From assembly GCA_017354895.1 (NCBI GenBank), contig CP071497.1, positions 1,736,001 through 1,800,000 of the forward strand: a stretch of DNA of 64,000 nucleotides, in the 5' to 3' direction. The translations under genes and the position numbers were made by a program. The notes beneath the pieces were generated by a model. It did not search any database and had not been told where the DNA came from. It saw only the letters and a program-made list of their open reading frames with translations. Positions 42,840-54,657 of this stretch are shown piece after piece. The stretch's first letter is position 1; every line of letters begins with the position of its first letter. The stretch comes from Podospora comata. Taxonomy: Eukaryota > Ascomycota > Sordariomycetes > Sordariales > Podosporaceae.

Positions 42840-45800
42840 CTATGCTCTGCCCCCAACCCCAAGCCCAACCTGCCCCGGCATGGCATTGAACCCAAGCCCA
42901 CCACCGCCACCTCCTCCTCCCCCAGAACTACCCGGCGCAGAAGGCATTGTGTTCGTCCCCGTCCTCTCTCTCATCCTCCGGCCTTCCATCAGACCTCTCA
43001 ACCCCCTCTTCTGCAGTCCAATAACACTGCTCAGGTCACCAGTCCACGGCTCCCTCCCTGTTCCCCGCTCGCTGTCCATCTCGGAGCTCCATTCACTTCC
43101 CACGCTAGTGGTGGCGCTCAGCTCATCGCTCGAAGGACGGGCGCCAGGCACCGAGGTGCTAATCTTGAGCCCGGCAGCCCGCCCAGCAAGACCGCCCGTG
43201 GCAGAGTCCGCGTCGCTACCGGCAAAGCTGCTGCTGCTGGGCTGGCCATCAGGGCAAAGAAGGGCGTCGACACCGGCCGACACGGGGAAGAAGTTGGGGT
43301 TCAGGGTGCCGTCGATGCCTCGGCCACCGCCAGCCGCCATGGCCGTGGCATTAAAGACAGCAGCTGCGTTGCGACTGTCAAGAAGGCTGTGGAGGCGTTC
43401 AATCACTGCTTCCAGGAGTCCATCGATTCGATATGGCCTGGCGATCTGCAAAAGACTGCAGAGAATTTGGGGTGTGCACAGCGGCGAAGAAGGCGCAGGC
43501 AGGGCTGACGTGTACAGGAAGTGAAGAAGAGCCTGGATGGTAAGGTATGTGTGAGGTAAGTACAGACACCTCGGTCGACTGTTGGGTGGAAGGGTGCGTG
43601 GCGTCGGCGCCGTGTTGATGGCCGCAAGATCCATGGGTGGCGAAGAGACGGAGGATCCAGCTATGCTTGGCGCGAGGGTAGTAGTACTCGACGAAAACAC
43701 AGACGATTGTCCAGGCCCTCGTCCACCCTGCGCTGAAACCGAGTTGGACCTTAGAGTGGCGGCATCACTGCCATCTTGCATCGCCGTCCCTTCTCGGAGG
43801 AGCTGCACAAAGTAAGGGCCCCACCTCCGGGCGACAATCCTCGAATTGATCGGTATCCTTTCACCTCCAATGCAAAGAATGTCCATATCAGCCAGCTCCC
43901 TCAGTGCCAAGGCCTTCTCACCAAGCTCCTCGGCAGCACGGCTGTGATACCTTCCACCGGCAGTAACACCCGCTTTGCGCGACAAGCTAAGCCCAGGCCC
44001 AGTATAGGGGCTGCTGGCACTAACGAAGCCACTCATTGGTGCCGTCTTGCGAGGGTTGTCATAAAAGCCAAAGGCTTCCAGTTCTACCATGCACACATTG
44101 CTGAAGTTTATCCTCCGATGATTGTAGTCGTCCACCAAACTCCTTTTCCTGTTGCCAAGAACCACAAAGGTGTTTCGCCTGTTCCAAAGAACACCGCGGT
44201 TCCAGCTTCCCTGGCTGAACACAGCTCCGCCGGCATCAATGCGACTCCACGTCAACGTCCGTAAATCCAGCGCCCAGAGAGCATATTCTTGCTTTGAAGA
44301 TGTGAGATATGTGCCGCTCACAACGAAGTGTGTATCGATGACACCTCCGTTGGGAAACCTAAGCCCTGGCGGGGTGTAGGAGCCGCTCATCGGTCGTTCG
44401 CTAAGGTGGCCATCGCTGGACCTGATTTGAAGCTCGAGCTTGACGTCGAGGAAGTTGTAGTTGCTGTAGATGAGCATGCTCGACCCAGCTTCCCGGGCCT
44501 CCAAACTCGCTCCTGCAGCATCCTGCCGAGCACCGTTCGGATGTGTCTTTCCAATCTTGGCAGCCACAGAGGGCGGAAGGGGTGCAACCACGCTTCTATA
44601 TGCGCCGCAGCTCTTGCCCAGCGGCTGTGTTGAAACCCACTTCAGACTCCGTAGGTTGAAGACGCTTATTTGCTCAATGTAATGGTTGGCCGCATCTTGC
44701 CCTCCCACCACGATCATCTCAGCACCGCCCGTGCCGTCAATGTTGATGCCGATGCGCCCCTCATTCGGATTCCCATTCGATGGATTGTGCTGCAGGGCCG
44801 ATAGAGGCGCCCTGTGGGAGGCAAATGTGGCGGATGACGGCAGGATGCAGGCGCAATGCGCATAACGGCCTTGTGGGGCGTCCTGTGTTGGAATGTAGGT
44901 CCATTTTTTGGTCGGTATATCGTAGATGTAGATATCCGACATGACCGTGACCTCGGGTTGTTGGTCTTGGGGTATCGCATTTTTTTGGTTCGTCGTCGGA
45001 GACATGCCGCCGTAGCAAACCATCTTTGTATCACCAAGCGCGCACATTGAGTGGAAGTAACGAGGTGGAGGGATATCGCCAGTCGTTTCCAACTTTGTCC
45101 AGTGCCGGCGGATCAAATCCAATTCGTAGAGGTCTGCCGTTAAGGGCGCTGGTCTGCTTCTTGATAATATCCTGCCGCCAAAGACGTAGAGCTTATCCCC
45201 AAGAACCGTCGTGGTTGCGCCGACCAGAGGGTGTGGTTCCCGACCCGTGGTTCGGTGAACATTACACATCAGACCAGACAGGTGTGTGGAAGGTCCAGCA
45301 GGGCCACCTATGGTTCCTCCCACCGTACCCCCCCTCGCCTGACCCGAGTTGGGAGATGCTCCGGCAGAAAGAGGGCCATTACTTCTTGGTGTCAAGTTTT
45401 CACCACGTTCCTCTTGCCCATCCTGCCTGGAGCCATTGTTTAAATTCCCATTCATGTTCGCTTCTTGATTATGATTGTCCCCTTGAGGTCTCATGTAGAG
45501 ACCGCCGGCCTGTTGCTCCGCAGATGACGTCGAATCCATCGTTCCAGGCCTGTGATCTTTCTGTTCTTCGGTAGTTTCGGCGTCTAGAATCGTCGCCAGA
45601 CTCCCCTGGGTGTGAGGATGTGCCAAAGGGGTCAGCGGGGATGCCGGGGAAAGCTGTGGCGGGGGCGGTTCGGGTAGGGGTTTCGATAGACTGTCTTGGA
45701 GGCTCAAATTCCGAGCATGGTGAGTTGGGCGAGCGCTCCTTGGAGGATTGGAGTATTGTCCCGGGGTTAGTTGTCTCTCGATCGTGGGAACAACAGTTTC

Positions 45801-46070
45801 TGAAGGCCGTCGAAGTCCAACAAGAGAGGGCTTCCTCGTGAGCCTCGGCCAGTCGTCTCGCGTGGGCGCAACCTTTTTGATGCCTCGGAAGGCAGATGTG
45901 ATGATTTCTGAGGGGGACTTGGATGGTGAACGTTCGTCAGTCTCAGAGTCAGAGAAGCGGCTCAGATCCTGAGAGTCGGCCTGCTGCTGTCCTGATGATT
46001 TGCCGAATGTTAGCCCAAGTCCAGAACCCGACATGTCGTCCACAAAGCTGTGCCGCACAGCTGGACACAC
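42840..46070 (-). CDS. Kelch-repeat/BTB-like regulator, Mds3/Pmd1/Ral2-like
   Basis: Intron-free, 1076 codons from the ATG at 46070 (a second ATG at 46034 is possible). Residues 1-265 are Ser/Pro-rich and disordered. Kelch repeats occupy about 285-640, for example GDKLYVFGGRILSRSRPAPL, RYFHSMCALGDTKMVCYGGM, RYAHCACILP and MIVVGGQDAANHYIEQISVF. A BTB-like part about 730-925 starts DILCIGGERIPINSRIVARR and includes a helical CTPQILCSLLQIARPYRIDGL. The C-terminus is Ser/Gly-rich with a poly-Gly run. The same Kelch-plus-degenerate-BTB arrangement occurs in budding-yeast Mds3/Pmd1 (growth and meiosis control) and fission-yeast Ral2 (Ras signalling). Orthology is an inference. Confidence 0.88.
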   Translation of the reverse strand: MCPAVRHSFVDDMSGSGLGLTFGKSSGQQQADSQDLSRFSDSETDERSPSKSPSEIITSAFRGIKKVAPTRDDWPRLTRKPSLVGLRRPSETVVPTIERQLTPGQYSNPPRSARPTHHARNLSLQDSLSKPLPEPPPPQLSPASPLTPLAHPHTQGSLATILDAETTEEQKDHRPGTMDSTSSAEQQAGGLYMRPQGDNHNQEANMNGNLNNGSRQDGQEERGENLTPRSNGPLSAGASPNSGQARGGTVGGTIGGPAGPSTHLSGLMCNVHRTTGREPHPLVGATTTVLGDKLYVFGGRILSRSRPAPLTADLYELDLIRRHWTKLETTGDIPPPRYFHSMCALGDTKMVCYGGMSPTTNQKNAIPQDQQPEVTVMSDIYIYDIPTKKWTYIPTQDAPQGRYAHCACILPSSATFASHRAPLSALQHNPSNGNPNEGRIGINIDGTGGAEMIVVGGQDAANHYIEQISVFNLRSLKWVSTQPLGKSCGAYRSVVAPLPPSVAAKIGKTHPNGARQDAAGASLEAREAGSSMLIYSNYNFLDVKLELQIRSSDGHLSERPMSGSYTPPGLRFPNGGVIDTHFVVSGTYLTSSKQEYALWALDLRTLTWSRIDAGGAVFSQGSWNRGVLWNRRNTFVVLGNRKRSLVDDYNHRRINFSNVCMVELEAFGFYDNPRKTAPMSGFVSASSPYTGPGLSLSRKAGVTAGGRYHSRAAEELGEKALALRELADMDILCIGGERIPINSRIVARRWGPYFVQLLREGTAMQDGSDAATLRSNSVSAQGGRGPGQSSVFSSSTTTLAPSIAGSSVSSPPMDLAAINTAPTPRTLPPNSRPRCLYLPHTYLTIQALLHFLYTSALPAPSSPLCTPQILCSLLQIARPYRIDGLLEAVIERLHSLLDSRNAAAVFNATAMAAGGGRGIDGTLNPNFFPVSAGVDALLCPDGQPSSSSFAGSDADSATGGLAGRAAGLKISTSVPGARPSSDELSATTSVGSEWSSEMDSERGTGREPWTGDLSSVIGLQKRGLRGLMEGRRMRERTGTNTMPSAPGSSGGGGGGGGGLGFNAMPGQVGLGVGGRA

Positions 46071-48130
46071 GACTAGGGCTAGCAGCCAAGCGAGGAGGCT
46101 CTTTCAGAGCGACGCGAAGGGCAAAGGAAGGTGAACGGACAAATGTCCGGCAGCGCCTTGGTCAAGGCCGGTACAAGTAGAGGTAGAAATGCAAATAGGT
46201 GTCAATATAGGTAAGGGGGGTCAAGTAGAGAGCCAAGGCAAGTGACAAGGTGACGTGTCGAACAGGGGAGATGCCAGGCTAGAAGTATGTGTAATCTGTT
46301 GGAGTGGTAGTGTAGAAGGGGAAAACTCGGGGCAGCGGTTTAGAACAACCCGCCACCAAGGCACAGGCGAGGCGCGGTGAACACTGTCGGTCAACCAAAG
46401 GCCGGCGGTCCTGATCCCAGTCGTGGAGTTTTGCTGACGGGGGCCTGAGGACTAGGGGGGGCTAGGAAGCCGTCGCCGGTCGGTCGGGTGTCCCTGGCTA
46501 GCAAACGCTCCCGGGATCTCGGGTGCTGCTGTCTCCTGGTTCGGACCGCAACACAGAGTAGTGACGAGGAACCTTGGTGGTTTCGTGAGAGGGCAGGTGA
46601 GGCGATAGGTGGACAGGAGGAGAGGGACGGTGAAGATGCAAGGCAACAGGAAAGATATGAGTGGGGGTTTGCGATGGAATGCTGTCTAGCGCACAAAAGG
46701 GCTCTGGAATACAAAATGACAAGGAGAGAAACTGGGGCACTTGCAATGGTGACGCCGCCACTGTAGCCGACGACAGACGGGCAGACAGACAGAACACAAA
46801 GGCCGAAAACCAGGAACATACCTCTCTCTCTCTCTCTCTAGATCACCACGATGTGTGTGGGTTTGTCTGCGGCACACAGTGCCTTGCGACGTTGCAGTGC
46901 TTAATTTCCGCGACAAGCCTGGATGGGGATGCGATTTGCGCGCGGTGAGTCGAGGTGTTGATAGGATGAAAGAGTCGAGCGCGATGTCCACCGCCTGCCC
47001 TTGGTGTGCAGTGCGGTCCAGCGGTCTCGAGGGCACGGACCGGACTGGCGTTTGATCTCGTCGGTCGAAGGTGGAGTTGTGTTCTGTGAGGTCTGTGAGG
47101 CCCCTCACCACCAGGTACAAGGCACAAGGCACAAGGCACAGTTCTCTGTTGCCGCCGGCGGGCGCAAGAAGGAAGTATGTTCGTATGTACGGGTGAGTCG
47201 ATTGGGCAGTCCCAGCAGTCACGTACGGTTCGATGATGTGCGCAGATTGGACATTCATTCGCAGGTATGGGAAGCATTCGAGAATTGTGGGGATGCCACC
47301 ACCACCTCAAATGTCTGCAACAAGGGGCTCAATTCAATATATTGACGCACGGATCAGTGCGTGGTCTGCCACCCGACCTCGGTTAAGCGAGCTCTCCTGC
47401 AGCCAGACCTTCCAGACTTTCCATATGCTTGGGCTTTTGTTTCTTTGGATATAGCCGACGATATGTTGGCACGATTGGTCAATCAAGTGAGGTTTCGGTG
47501 AAACTGAAACGTCTAAAGTGCTCTGTGTGATGGCGGTAAGAAACACCTTAACCTGGCCATTTTCACACCATCCCTTCTGCAGTTGGTCAAGAAGCCTCCT
47601 GAAAATGCTCGGAAGTCCTCCCAAATAGGAAGGCCATCGCACGAATCAGCAGTGAGTTCTCGCAGTGACAGGCACCTCTCGTCTGACATGGCGTTCCATG
47701 TGATGAACCAGGTATCGATCTTTCCTTTCTCCCAATGTGTTTCAAGTCTCGGCAAGGTCATGTCATTAAGAAGCAGCATTTTAATCATATAGCTCCGCAA
47801 TAGGAGCGAGGACCTTGATGGTTTAAGGCAGACAGAAACAATTACAATTTCCACTAACAAAGAACTGGAGTTAAAAAAGGCTCATATTGCTTATGTTTGC
47901 TAGCTACATCTCAACAATGGCCTAGATTAAGCAAATAGCTTCCATAGAAGCTCCACCAGAAGAATTCCGTTTGGTCCCTGTTCCCTGCCCATTCAAACGC
48001 CTGTCAACAATCCCTGACCTTTTCAAATCGGCGCCGACTTTTTCTTTGACTTCATTATATGCGTAACGTTCTGATATCATCGCCCCATTCCTAAACACCA
48101 CACCATATCCTTCTCCGTCCGCGATCCCAT
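46071..48130. other. 2.1-kb intergenic interval
   Basis: Upstream of the Kelch gene: a CT run near 46830-46850 and a triple GGCACAA repeat at about 47116-47140. The minus strand at 47860-47334 holds two overlapping open frames (115 and 102 codons) with protein-like composition in different frames (LRELTADSCDGLPIWEDF in one, FRRLLDQLQKGW in the other). This could be a frameshifted relic of a leucine-rich or F-box type gene, but I cannot show it. Confidence 0.45.
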
Positions 48131-48937
48131 TTAGTCAATCTCGGGGAGAGGGGTGAAGCGGAGGTAAGGCTTGACGGCACGGAGGTTGGGGAAGAGCTTG
48201 GTGGCCTCGTCGCCCTTGATGCTGGGGTGGACAATGACATCATCACCTGGGACCCAGTTGATGGGGGTGGTGACCTTGTGCTTGTCACCGGTCTGGAGGG
48301 ATTGGATGACACGGAGGATCTCGGCGCTGTTGCGGCCGGTGGAGGCGGGGTAGGAGAGGATGCAGCGGATGGTCTTCTTGGGGTCGATGAAGAAGACGGA
48401 GCGGATGGTGAAGGCAATGCCCTTCTCATCGACGTTGGTGGTGTCCTGGTAGTCGATCCTGTGGTTACACATGTCAGTGAGTGCTTGTGGTATTGGTAGC
48501 ACAGGTAGGTCCAGCTCACATGTCATAAAGGTAGGCGACCTTGCGCTCCTTGTCGGCAATGATGGGGAAGTTGACCTGGGAGCCGGTGACGTCCTTGATA
48601 TCGCTGATCCAGCCCTCGTGGCTGCCGAGGGTGTTGGCAGAGAGACCGATGAGCTTGACGCCGCGCTTGGAGAACTCAGGCTCGAGGCGGGCCATCTCAC
48701 CGAGCTCGGTGGTGCAGACGGGCGTGTAATCCTCGGGGTGGGAGAAGAGGATGACCCAGTTGTCGCCAATGAACTCATGGAAGTCAATGGGACCCTTGGT
48801 GGTCTCGGCCTGGAAGTTGGGGGCAATGGTGCCCAGACGGAGGCTACATAAAAGTAAACAGTTAGTTGCCTGACACGATGAAGCAAGATGGGGAGCTGGT
48901 GAGAGGGAACATACGGTTCGTTACGCTCAGCAGCCAT
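48131..48937 (-). CDS. 1-Cys peroxiredoxin (PRDX6 type)
   Basis: Exons 48937-48915, 48843-48520 and 48458-48131 sum to 675 nt, 224 aa. The peroxidatic motif is D-Y-T-P-V-C-T-T-E-L-G with Cys51. The body continues KLIGLSANTLGSHEGWISD and NFPIIADKERKVAYLYDM, and the C-terminal domain includes RSVFFIDPKKTIRCILSYPASTGRN and TPINWVPGDDVIVHPSI. These are PRDX6/Prx1-type blocks. The enzyme reduces hydrogen peroxide and organic hydroperoxides at the single conserved Cys. No mitochondrial leader is visible (N-terminus M-A-A-E-R-N-E-P), so a cytosolic location is favoured. The intron borders are GTATGT...TGTAG and GTGAGC...CACAG. Confidence 0.95.
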   Translation of the reverse strand: MAAERNEPYVPSHQLPILLHRVRQLTVYFYVASVWAPLPPTSRPRPPRVPLTSMSSLATTGSSSSPTPRITRPSAPPSSVRWPASSLSSPSAASSSSVSLPTPSAATRAGSAISRTSPAPRSTSPSLPTRSARSPTFMTCELDLPVLPIPQALTDMCNHRIDYQDTTNVDEKGIAFTIRSVFFIDPKKTIRCILSYPASTGRNSAEILRVIQSLQTGDKHKVTTPINWVPGDDVIVHPSIKGDEATKLFPNLRAVKPYLRFTPLPEID

Positions 48938-49835
48938 TGGGAAGGTGTTTGGGTATCTTAACGTGAAAGTAGGGTATAGAAGAAGACGAAGAAGACAGGC
49001 TGGAGATGGGAAGAACAGGAGAAAGGAGAACTACGTATGAGGTGATGGAGGGGCAGACCGTGGGCATTTAAACTTGCAGCAGCTCCCGTGAACGGTGGGC
49101 TCCTCCGACTCCTTGGGCCTCCGACTCTCCTCAGCTCGCCTGGATTAATAAAGCGGCTTTTTCCTGGGCCTCGCTACGCGTGACAATGGCTGGGCTGGCA
49201 AGTGACCGAAGACATTCTCGTCCCATAGTCATCCATTCACGCCTTTGATCCCCGCGACAGCCCGAAACCAGCCGTCACAGAAGCTGCGAGCTCTCCTCCT
49301 GGGCGGTCCGACGCGGGGCATCTTGGGAGAGATTTGCCCCTCCATCAGCTTGACGTGGGGTAGAGAGCTGCCCCTCAGTGTCCGAATTGGGATTGGCGTC
49401 GCATTGCGCGATCAAGCACGCCCATGATTGGTCCTGAAGACGACGTAAAATATTATGTCATTTGGAGTATGTTGTTGCAACACTCACAACGCCATAGTGG
49501 GGGGGTTGCACTTTGGTGGTGATTATTGACAACGCCAATGTTGTCTGGGTGGATGGAGGCGGGGGCTACTGAAGTCATTCTTGGCACTCTCGTTTCGAGT
49601 GGGTTCGATACCTACATCGCCATCCGCATATCGGAGCATCGGTTGCTGGTGGCTTGCTCACATGGCAACCAGAAGAATGGGGGTGTCATCATATACACAA
49701 TAGGTCATTACTCTACAACAGTCTCGGGTATCAAAGTATGATGATCGACAGAGGAACAATGTCAACAAAGAAAAAAGGGCCATAACGAAACTCCAAGCGC
49801 CCGCTGGAAACCGTCCTCGCAACACCCTCCCGTCG
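48938..49835. other. Intergenic spacer
   Basis: About 0.9 kb holding the peroxiredoxin promoter at its left end and the 3' untranslated part of the acyl-CoA synthetase gene at its right. No other feature seen. Confidence 0.5.
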
Positions 49836-51877
49836 TCAAAGCTTCACCTTGCCGCCCTGCAGCGAGCTCCAGTCATTCGGCCCAAACCTCTCATATGATG
49901 CCCCCTTCAACCAGAAGATATCATCACTGCCAGTCTTGCTAGGATCCACGCCCTCGTTTCGCAGGTTGACCTTTTGCTGCTTGTTTGTCCCGGTGCTCTC
50001 GAGCGACCCATCCTTGGCGACTCGGAGGAAAAGAGGCAACGCGTATCTGGGCAGGTTGGCCCTTACATGCTCTGCCAGCGTCTTGAGCGTCTCGCTAGTA
50101 GGAACACCGTTATGTCCCAAAGCCGAGGGCTTGAAAACCACGGCTGCGCATCCAGCCCGGCCCTCATGTCCCGGAATCTCTACGCCATACACATTTGACT
50201 CTTGGATTCCTGGATGAAGTCCCAGGATATGAGCCACCTCAGCGGTCGACACATTCTCACTCTTCCACCTGAAGGTATCGCCGATCCGGTCGTTGAAGTA
50301 GATCCTGTGCTCGCCATCTCGACGAACCACATCACCAGTCCGGAACCAAGCATCGCCCTTCGAAAAGACATTGCGCATGATCTTCTTGGACGTGGCACCC
50401 GTATCGCCGTAGTATCCCTGGAACCTCGCCTCTACATTCTTCGCCGGCAGCGAAAAGAGCAATTCGCCTGGCTCGCCCTCCGGTGTCCGCACGCAGAATC
50501 CAGTCTTGGGATCTCTGAGTGGCAATTCCGTCTCATGATCAACCTCGACGATGGCGATAGATCGGCCAACAAGCAAGTTGTACAGGGCGCCAGCCCGTCC
50601 TACGGAGCCCATGCTGAAGTCGTTTCTGCTCACGTTCCATGTTGCAAAACTTCCCTCGGTGGCGCCGTAGAACTCGGCAATCGTCTCAATGCCGTACCGC
50701 TCCTTGAAGGCATTCCACACGTCGGGACGAAGACCGTTTCCAAAGGCGACCCGGACTTTGTGCTTCTTGTCGAGGTTCTCGCCCGTGACGGGATCCAATT
50801 TTGTTGGGGCCGAGAGCAGATATCTGCATGTTTCGCCGACGTATTGGATGATCGTGGCATTGTGTTTTCGGACGTCGTCCCAGAAGTGACTAGTGGAAAA
50901 TTTCCTGCTCATGGCAAATGTAGCGCCCACGTTCAAAGTGTGAGCAAATCCCAGCAGCATAGCCGTCGAATGGTAAAGGGGCATTGCCTATTGTGGTGGT
51001 CAGTGACGAAGCTTCCTCGCTGTAGACACGGCACCTACAGTGTAAAACACATCATTCTTGCCCGTGCCAACCAATCGAGATGTAAAACCACCGACAACAG
51101 CAACCTTGGCCCAAGAAACAATCGCGGCCTTGGGTAAGCCTGTTGTGCCGCTTGTGTAAATAAGTATGCCCATTGCCTCGCCCGCCGCACCACTCCGCAG
51201 CTCATCCGCAGGCCTGGTACCATCAAACGCCAACATCTGACTCTCCAACTGTGGTGTCACAACTTCAAGCATGGTTCCGCTCAGCTCGGACTTGACATCC
51301 TCCCCAACGTTTCCAGCCACGGTAGGGTCGATCAGCATCAACCGCGCGTTCGTCCTCTTGACGCAGTGAACGAGTGCCGTACCGGTGAGGTTGTAGTTGA
51401 TAAGTGCCGGAACAGCCCCGATAGCCCACAAAGCCAGTAACAAGAAAATAAAAGTGTCGGTATTCTGGAAGTCAAGCGCAACCATCTCCCCCTTCTTCAC
51501 ACCCCGGCGATCCTTGAGAAAATTGGCATAGCGGAGAACTGTGTCGTAGGCTTGCGCATATGTGTAAGTCATGTCTTCAAAACGAAGGAAAACGCGGTTT
51601 TCTGAGGACTTGGAGGTGGCGAGGTCTTCGAGGCGGTAAAAGAAGTTGACACGATCACGCTGAGTCCACCATGCCACGTTTGCTACCGTGGGCAGGATAG
51701 ACTTCAACAAGTGGAGATCGTAAGAGACCTGCCATCGAGCATTCAGATATGCTGCGGTGGCCGTCAAGGCCGAGGCAGCGACTGGAAGAGATACCGGCAC
51801 TGCGGGCTGTCAGATATCAGGTTGTTGTACCAAGGACTGAGATGCATGTGAATCGGAAGCAGCTTACAAGCAGCCAT
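49836..51877 (-). CDS. FAT1: Very-long-chain acyl-CoA synthetase / fatty-acid transporter, Fat1-like
   Basis: Exon 1 is only 10 nt (51877-51868, M-A-A plus 1 nt), followed by exons 51799-51039 and 50987-49836. Sum 1923 nt, 640 aa. A hydrophobic N-terminal segment (SLPVAASALTATAAYL) precedes the AMP-binding domain. The ATP/AMP motif reads I-L-I-Y-T-S-G-T-T-G-L-P-K, the middle has AEFYGATEG, and the VLACS/FATP motif is D-R-I-G-D-T-F-R-W-K-S-E-N-V-S-T. These distinguish the FATP family from ordinary long-chain acyl-CoA ligases. Fat1 proteins activate very-long-chain fatty acids and help their import; they locate to ER, lipid droplets or peroxisomes. The C-terminal K-V-K-L could serve as a weak peroxisomal or ER signal. 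Confidence 0.94.
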
Positions 51878-52969
51878 GATCGCGTTTTTTTTTTGGCTAT
51901 TTCGAGGTCACTAAACTGCTAAATAGCACTGATGGACCTCGAAAGCGAAATGGTATTGCAAACAGGAAGGATTAAAGATCTTTATATAAAACGTGGTGTC
52001 AATAAAAAGGCAAGCAACGTCGCAGCGGGCGAGTGGAATGTTGACCCTAACTTCAGATCCGGCAAGTCGGTCGTGGTTGATCGTACCTGGAACTTCTTAA
52101 CGGCACTAGCAGGGATTGGTCGGATACAGCGCCGTCATCGACGGGTGGTTCCGCAAACTGACGTTGTTAAATGAAAGACCAAAGTTGAAGTGTGGGATGG
52201 AGATATATATCAAGTGAGTGACAGATAGGGTGACACAGCATTCCTTATACCTCAATATCGGACTGCGTGGTGTCGGGAGGCGGTCACGAAAGCCGCCGGT
52301 AGGAACGGGCTGATCGTCTCGTTCAACGACCCCGATGCAACACAGGCCACTCGACATGCCTCCATGCTTTTCAAATGGACCTCGGTTCGTATGTACGCCA
52401 CTGGGCGAGAGCCAAGGAACTTCCCATTTAAACTGGGCTGGTGCTCGTGGTGCCTCGCGAGATCCGGATAGGCGGAAGCACACGTTGAGAGTGAGAATTG
52501 TCACTCTTGGACCGCTGTCGTTCATGTGTGCCTCTGAGAAACAACGCCGTCCGGTTCCTATTGAACCTAGCATCCCAAGTGGTCGGGTAGTAAGTATACT
52601 TGTACCTAACCAAGTGACATTCAGGGTCCAAGAGTATGGGTTGACATTCAAACGGCGCGCAGTGCATGGAAGCGGCATCGAAGCTTTGACCATGTGGACC
52701 CATCGCGTTGGCTCAAGAGCTCCGACTCCGTGTCCCGAATGACGAGGCGCGGCGGGTTTCAACGCTGGCCTCCCGCTGCCGTTGCCATGCCCGACACCCG
52801 TTTATCGTTATCTTCACGTGCGCACCTGAAAGTGTCTAACCAGACTGGGAAATTTGGCTTTAATTGCTGCAAGCATTGTGTCGCGCTGGCGCATTCGTGG
52901 TGAGGCGTGTTCCTCTCGATTCAAGGCGCCGGCAACGAACTCGATGGACGCCGCCGAGTCCGCATCGCC
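51878..52969. other. Divergent intergenic region (FAT1-like / PIG-S)
   Basis: About 1.1 kb. A TTTATATAAA element at 51981-51990 lies 104 bp upstream of the FAT1-like ATG and could be its TATA box. Open frames of up to 218 codons on minus at 52762-52106 lack any recognisable domain and overlap frames on plus. Confidence 0.5.
51981..51990 (-). promoter_or_regulatory. TATA-like element for the FAT1-like gene
   Basis: The self-complementary TTTATATAAA is about 105-115 bp upstream of the start codon at 51877. The distance suits a fungal TATA box with a leader of about 70 nt. Not otherwise supported. Confidence 0.4.
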
Positions 52970-54657
52970 ATGTCTGCTCAACCACTCCCCAGCAACGACA
53001 ATGACGTTTCCATCGCAACGATAGCCCCCAAGCAAGAAGCGCCAACTTTATCCAAAAAACTTCCCCCGCCAGAGAAGCCATCTGACGTGCGCCGGCGCAG
53101 CCATGTCATCCTCTCCTTTTGGCTGATTGTCCTCCTTTTGGGTCTCCCCATATGGTGGAAGACCACCACCATATACCGCGCCGATCTTCCCTTGGAGGAC
53201 ATGTTAGAATGGGCAGACGGAAAGGTTGGCAGTTCCACGGCCTGCTCCAAAACTGACTGCTAACGCTGCCCGCCATGTTCTAGGCCTGTCGCCCCGTCTT
53301 CCCCCTCCGCATCTCGATACAAGCCACATCGCTTCAGGATCAAGAAGCTCAAAACCTACTTCGGCTGACCCAGCACGCCCTTGACGATCTTAATGATTTC
53401 GCCGGGCATCATCTTCGTCTTCAGATGGGCGATGAGAAGCAGGATTCGGCCGACAATGGCAGCGCCTTGACTATTCGCCTCACTCCAGGCGAGGGCACAA
53501 CCGCAACGCTTGATCCATACGAACCTATTCTGGATATCACCTACCCACAAAACACGATACCCTCTCCAACCGCTTCCTCGTCGGCGCTTGCCACATATAT
53601 CGCAAGTCAGCTAAGGACCACGTTCGCCGAGGAACAGGCCACCATCTCGTACCTCCTCTCGACGAACTCGATGCCCTCGGAACACAGGCCGCTTGGATTA
53701 TCGCCAGAAACCGCCGAAGCTCTTGCCAAGCGCACGACAAGATCCTTGAAATATGCGCCGACTTACCATCTTACCTTCTCTCTGTTTACAAGTGGGCCTC
53801 TACCAAGTAGCTGGGATATCGAGACCGCCATCGAAGAGTATATGAAGCCCGTGCTGGACGTCCTCTCGCCCATTCACAATTTCACGATCGATACCCAGGT
53901 ACAACTATACGCTTCACCTGGTGTTCAGAACCAAGTTCTCAACAAGGAGGATTTGTCCTCTTTCATCAACGCCGCGGAATGGCCACTGTCGCCCTCCATC
54001 GGTGGTGCGCCAACCATCAACTTCATTGTGTTTGTGGGGAACCAAACCATTGCGTCTCCTTCGCAGGAGGCTGCGCCGACCTCCCATTCATGGCTGATCC
54101 CCCAATGGGGCACCGTCTTTCTGCTGTCCCTCCCTGGCGACACCACCCACGTCGCGGCTGCCACCCTCAAGCAGCCCCTTTTGACATTCACCTCTCACCT
54201 CTTGTCACTCACCGGCACCCCCGAGTCAGGTTCTCTACCCCTGCGCCTCTCCACCCTCGCGCGTATCCGGTCTGCCGACCTGCTCCTCCGTGCCTCGTCC
54301 ACCCTTGGATCTCTGGCCCGTCTTGCCATGGCTCTTCCCTCCATCTCAATCCCGAGTAGCGTCGCAGACGGCGTCACAAAGACCATGTCGCACTTGCGCC
54401 TCGCTTGCGACAACCTAGGCGGCACGGAAGGACTGACTCACTCGCGGATTGCAGAGGCTGAGGCGGAAAGGGCGTTTTTTGAGAAGAGCATGGTTGGGCA
54501 GTTGTATTTCCCTGACGAGCACAAGATTGCTGTTTACCTGCCGCTATTGGGGCCGGTGGCGGTGCCGTTGGTTATGGGGTTAATTAACGAGATTAAGGCT
54601 TGGAGGAAGAGGAGGAGGGAGAGGGCTGAGAAGGGGGCTGAGAAGAAGGGGGAGTGA
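52970..54657 (+). CDS. GPI17: GPI transamidase subunit PIG-S (Gpi17)
   Basis: Exons 52970-53224 and 53284-54657 sum to 1629 nt, 542 aa. A transmembrane helix near residues 40-60 (HVILSFWLIVLLLGLPIWWK) is followed by T-T-T-I-Y-R-A-D-L-P, a strongly conserved PIG-S opening. The lumenal part includes YHLTFSLFTSGPLPSSWDIE, FTIDTQVQLYAS, SHSWLIPQWGTVFLLSLPGD and H-L-R-L-A-C-D-N-L. A second helix near the C-terminus (VYLPLLGPVAVPLVMGLINE) precedes a short basic cytosolic tail. PIG-S is part of the ER complex that attaches GPI anchors to proteins. Start chosen at 52970 because the frame preceding it is non-homologous and an earlier ATG (52944) is out of frame. Confidence 0.93.

Noticed and set aside
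42880-43524. 214-codon plus-strand frame
   Set aside because: Antisense shadow of the C-terminal Kelch-protein region, Pro-rich from poly-Gly codons.
52106-52762. 218-codon minus-strand frame in the FAT1/PIG-S spacer
   Set aside because: No domain, atypical composition, and overlapping frames on the plus strand; treated as chance.
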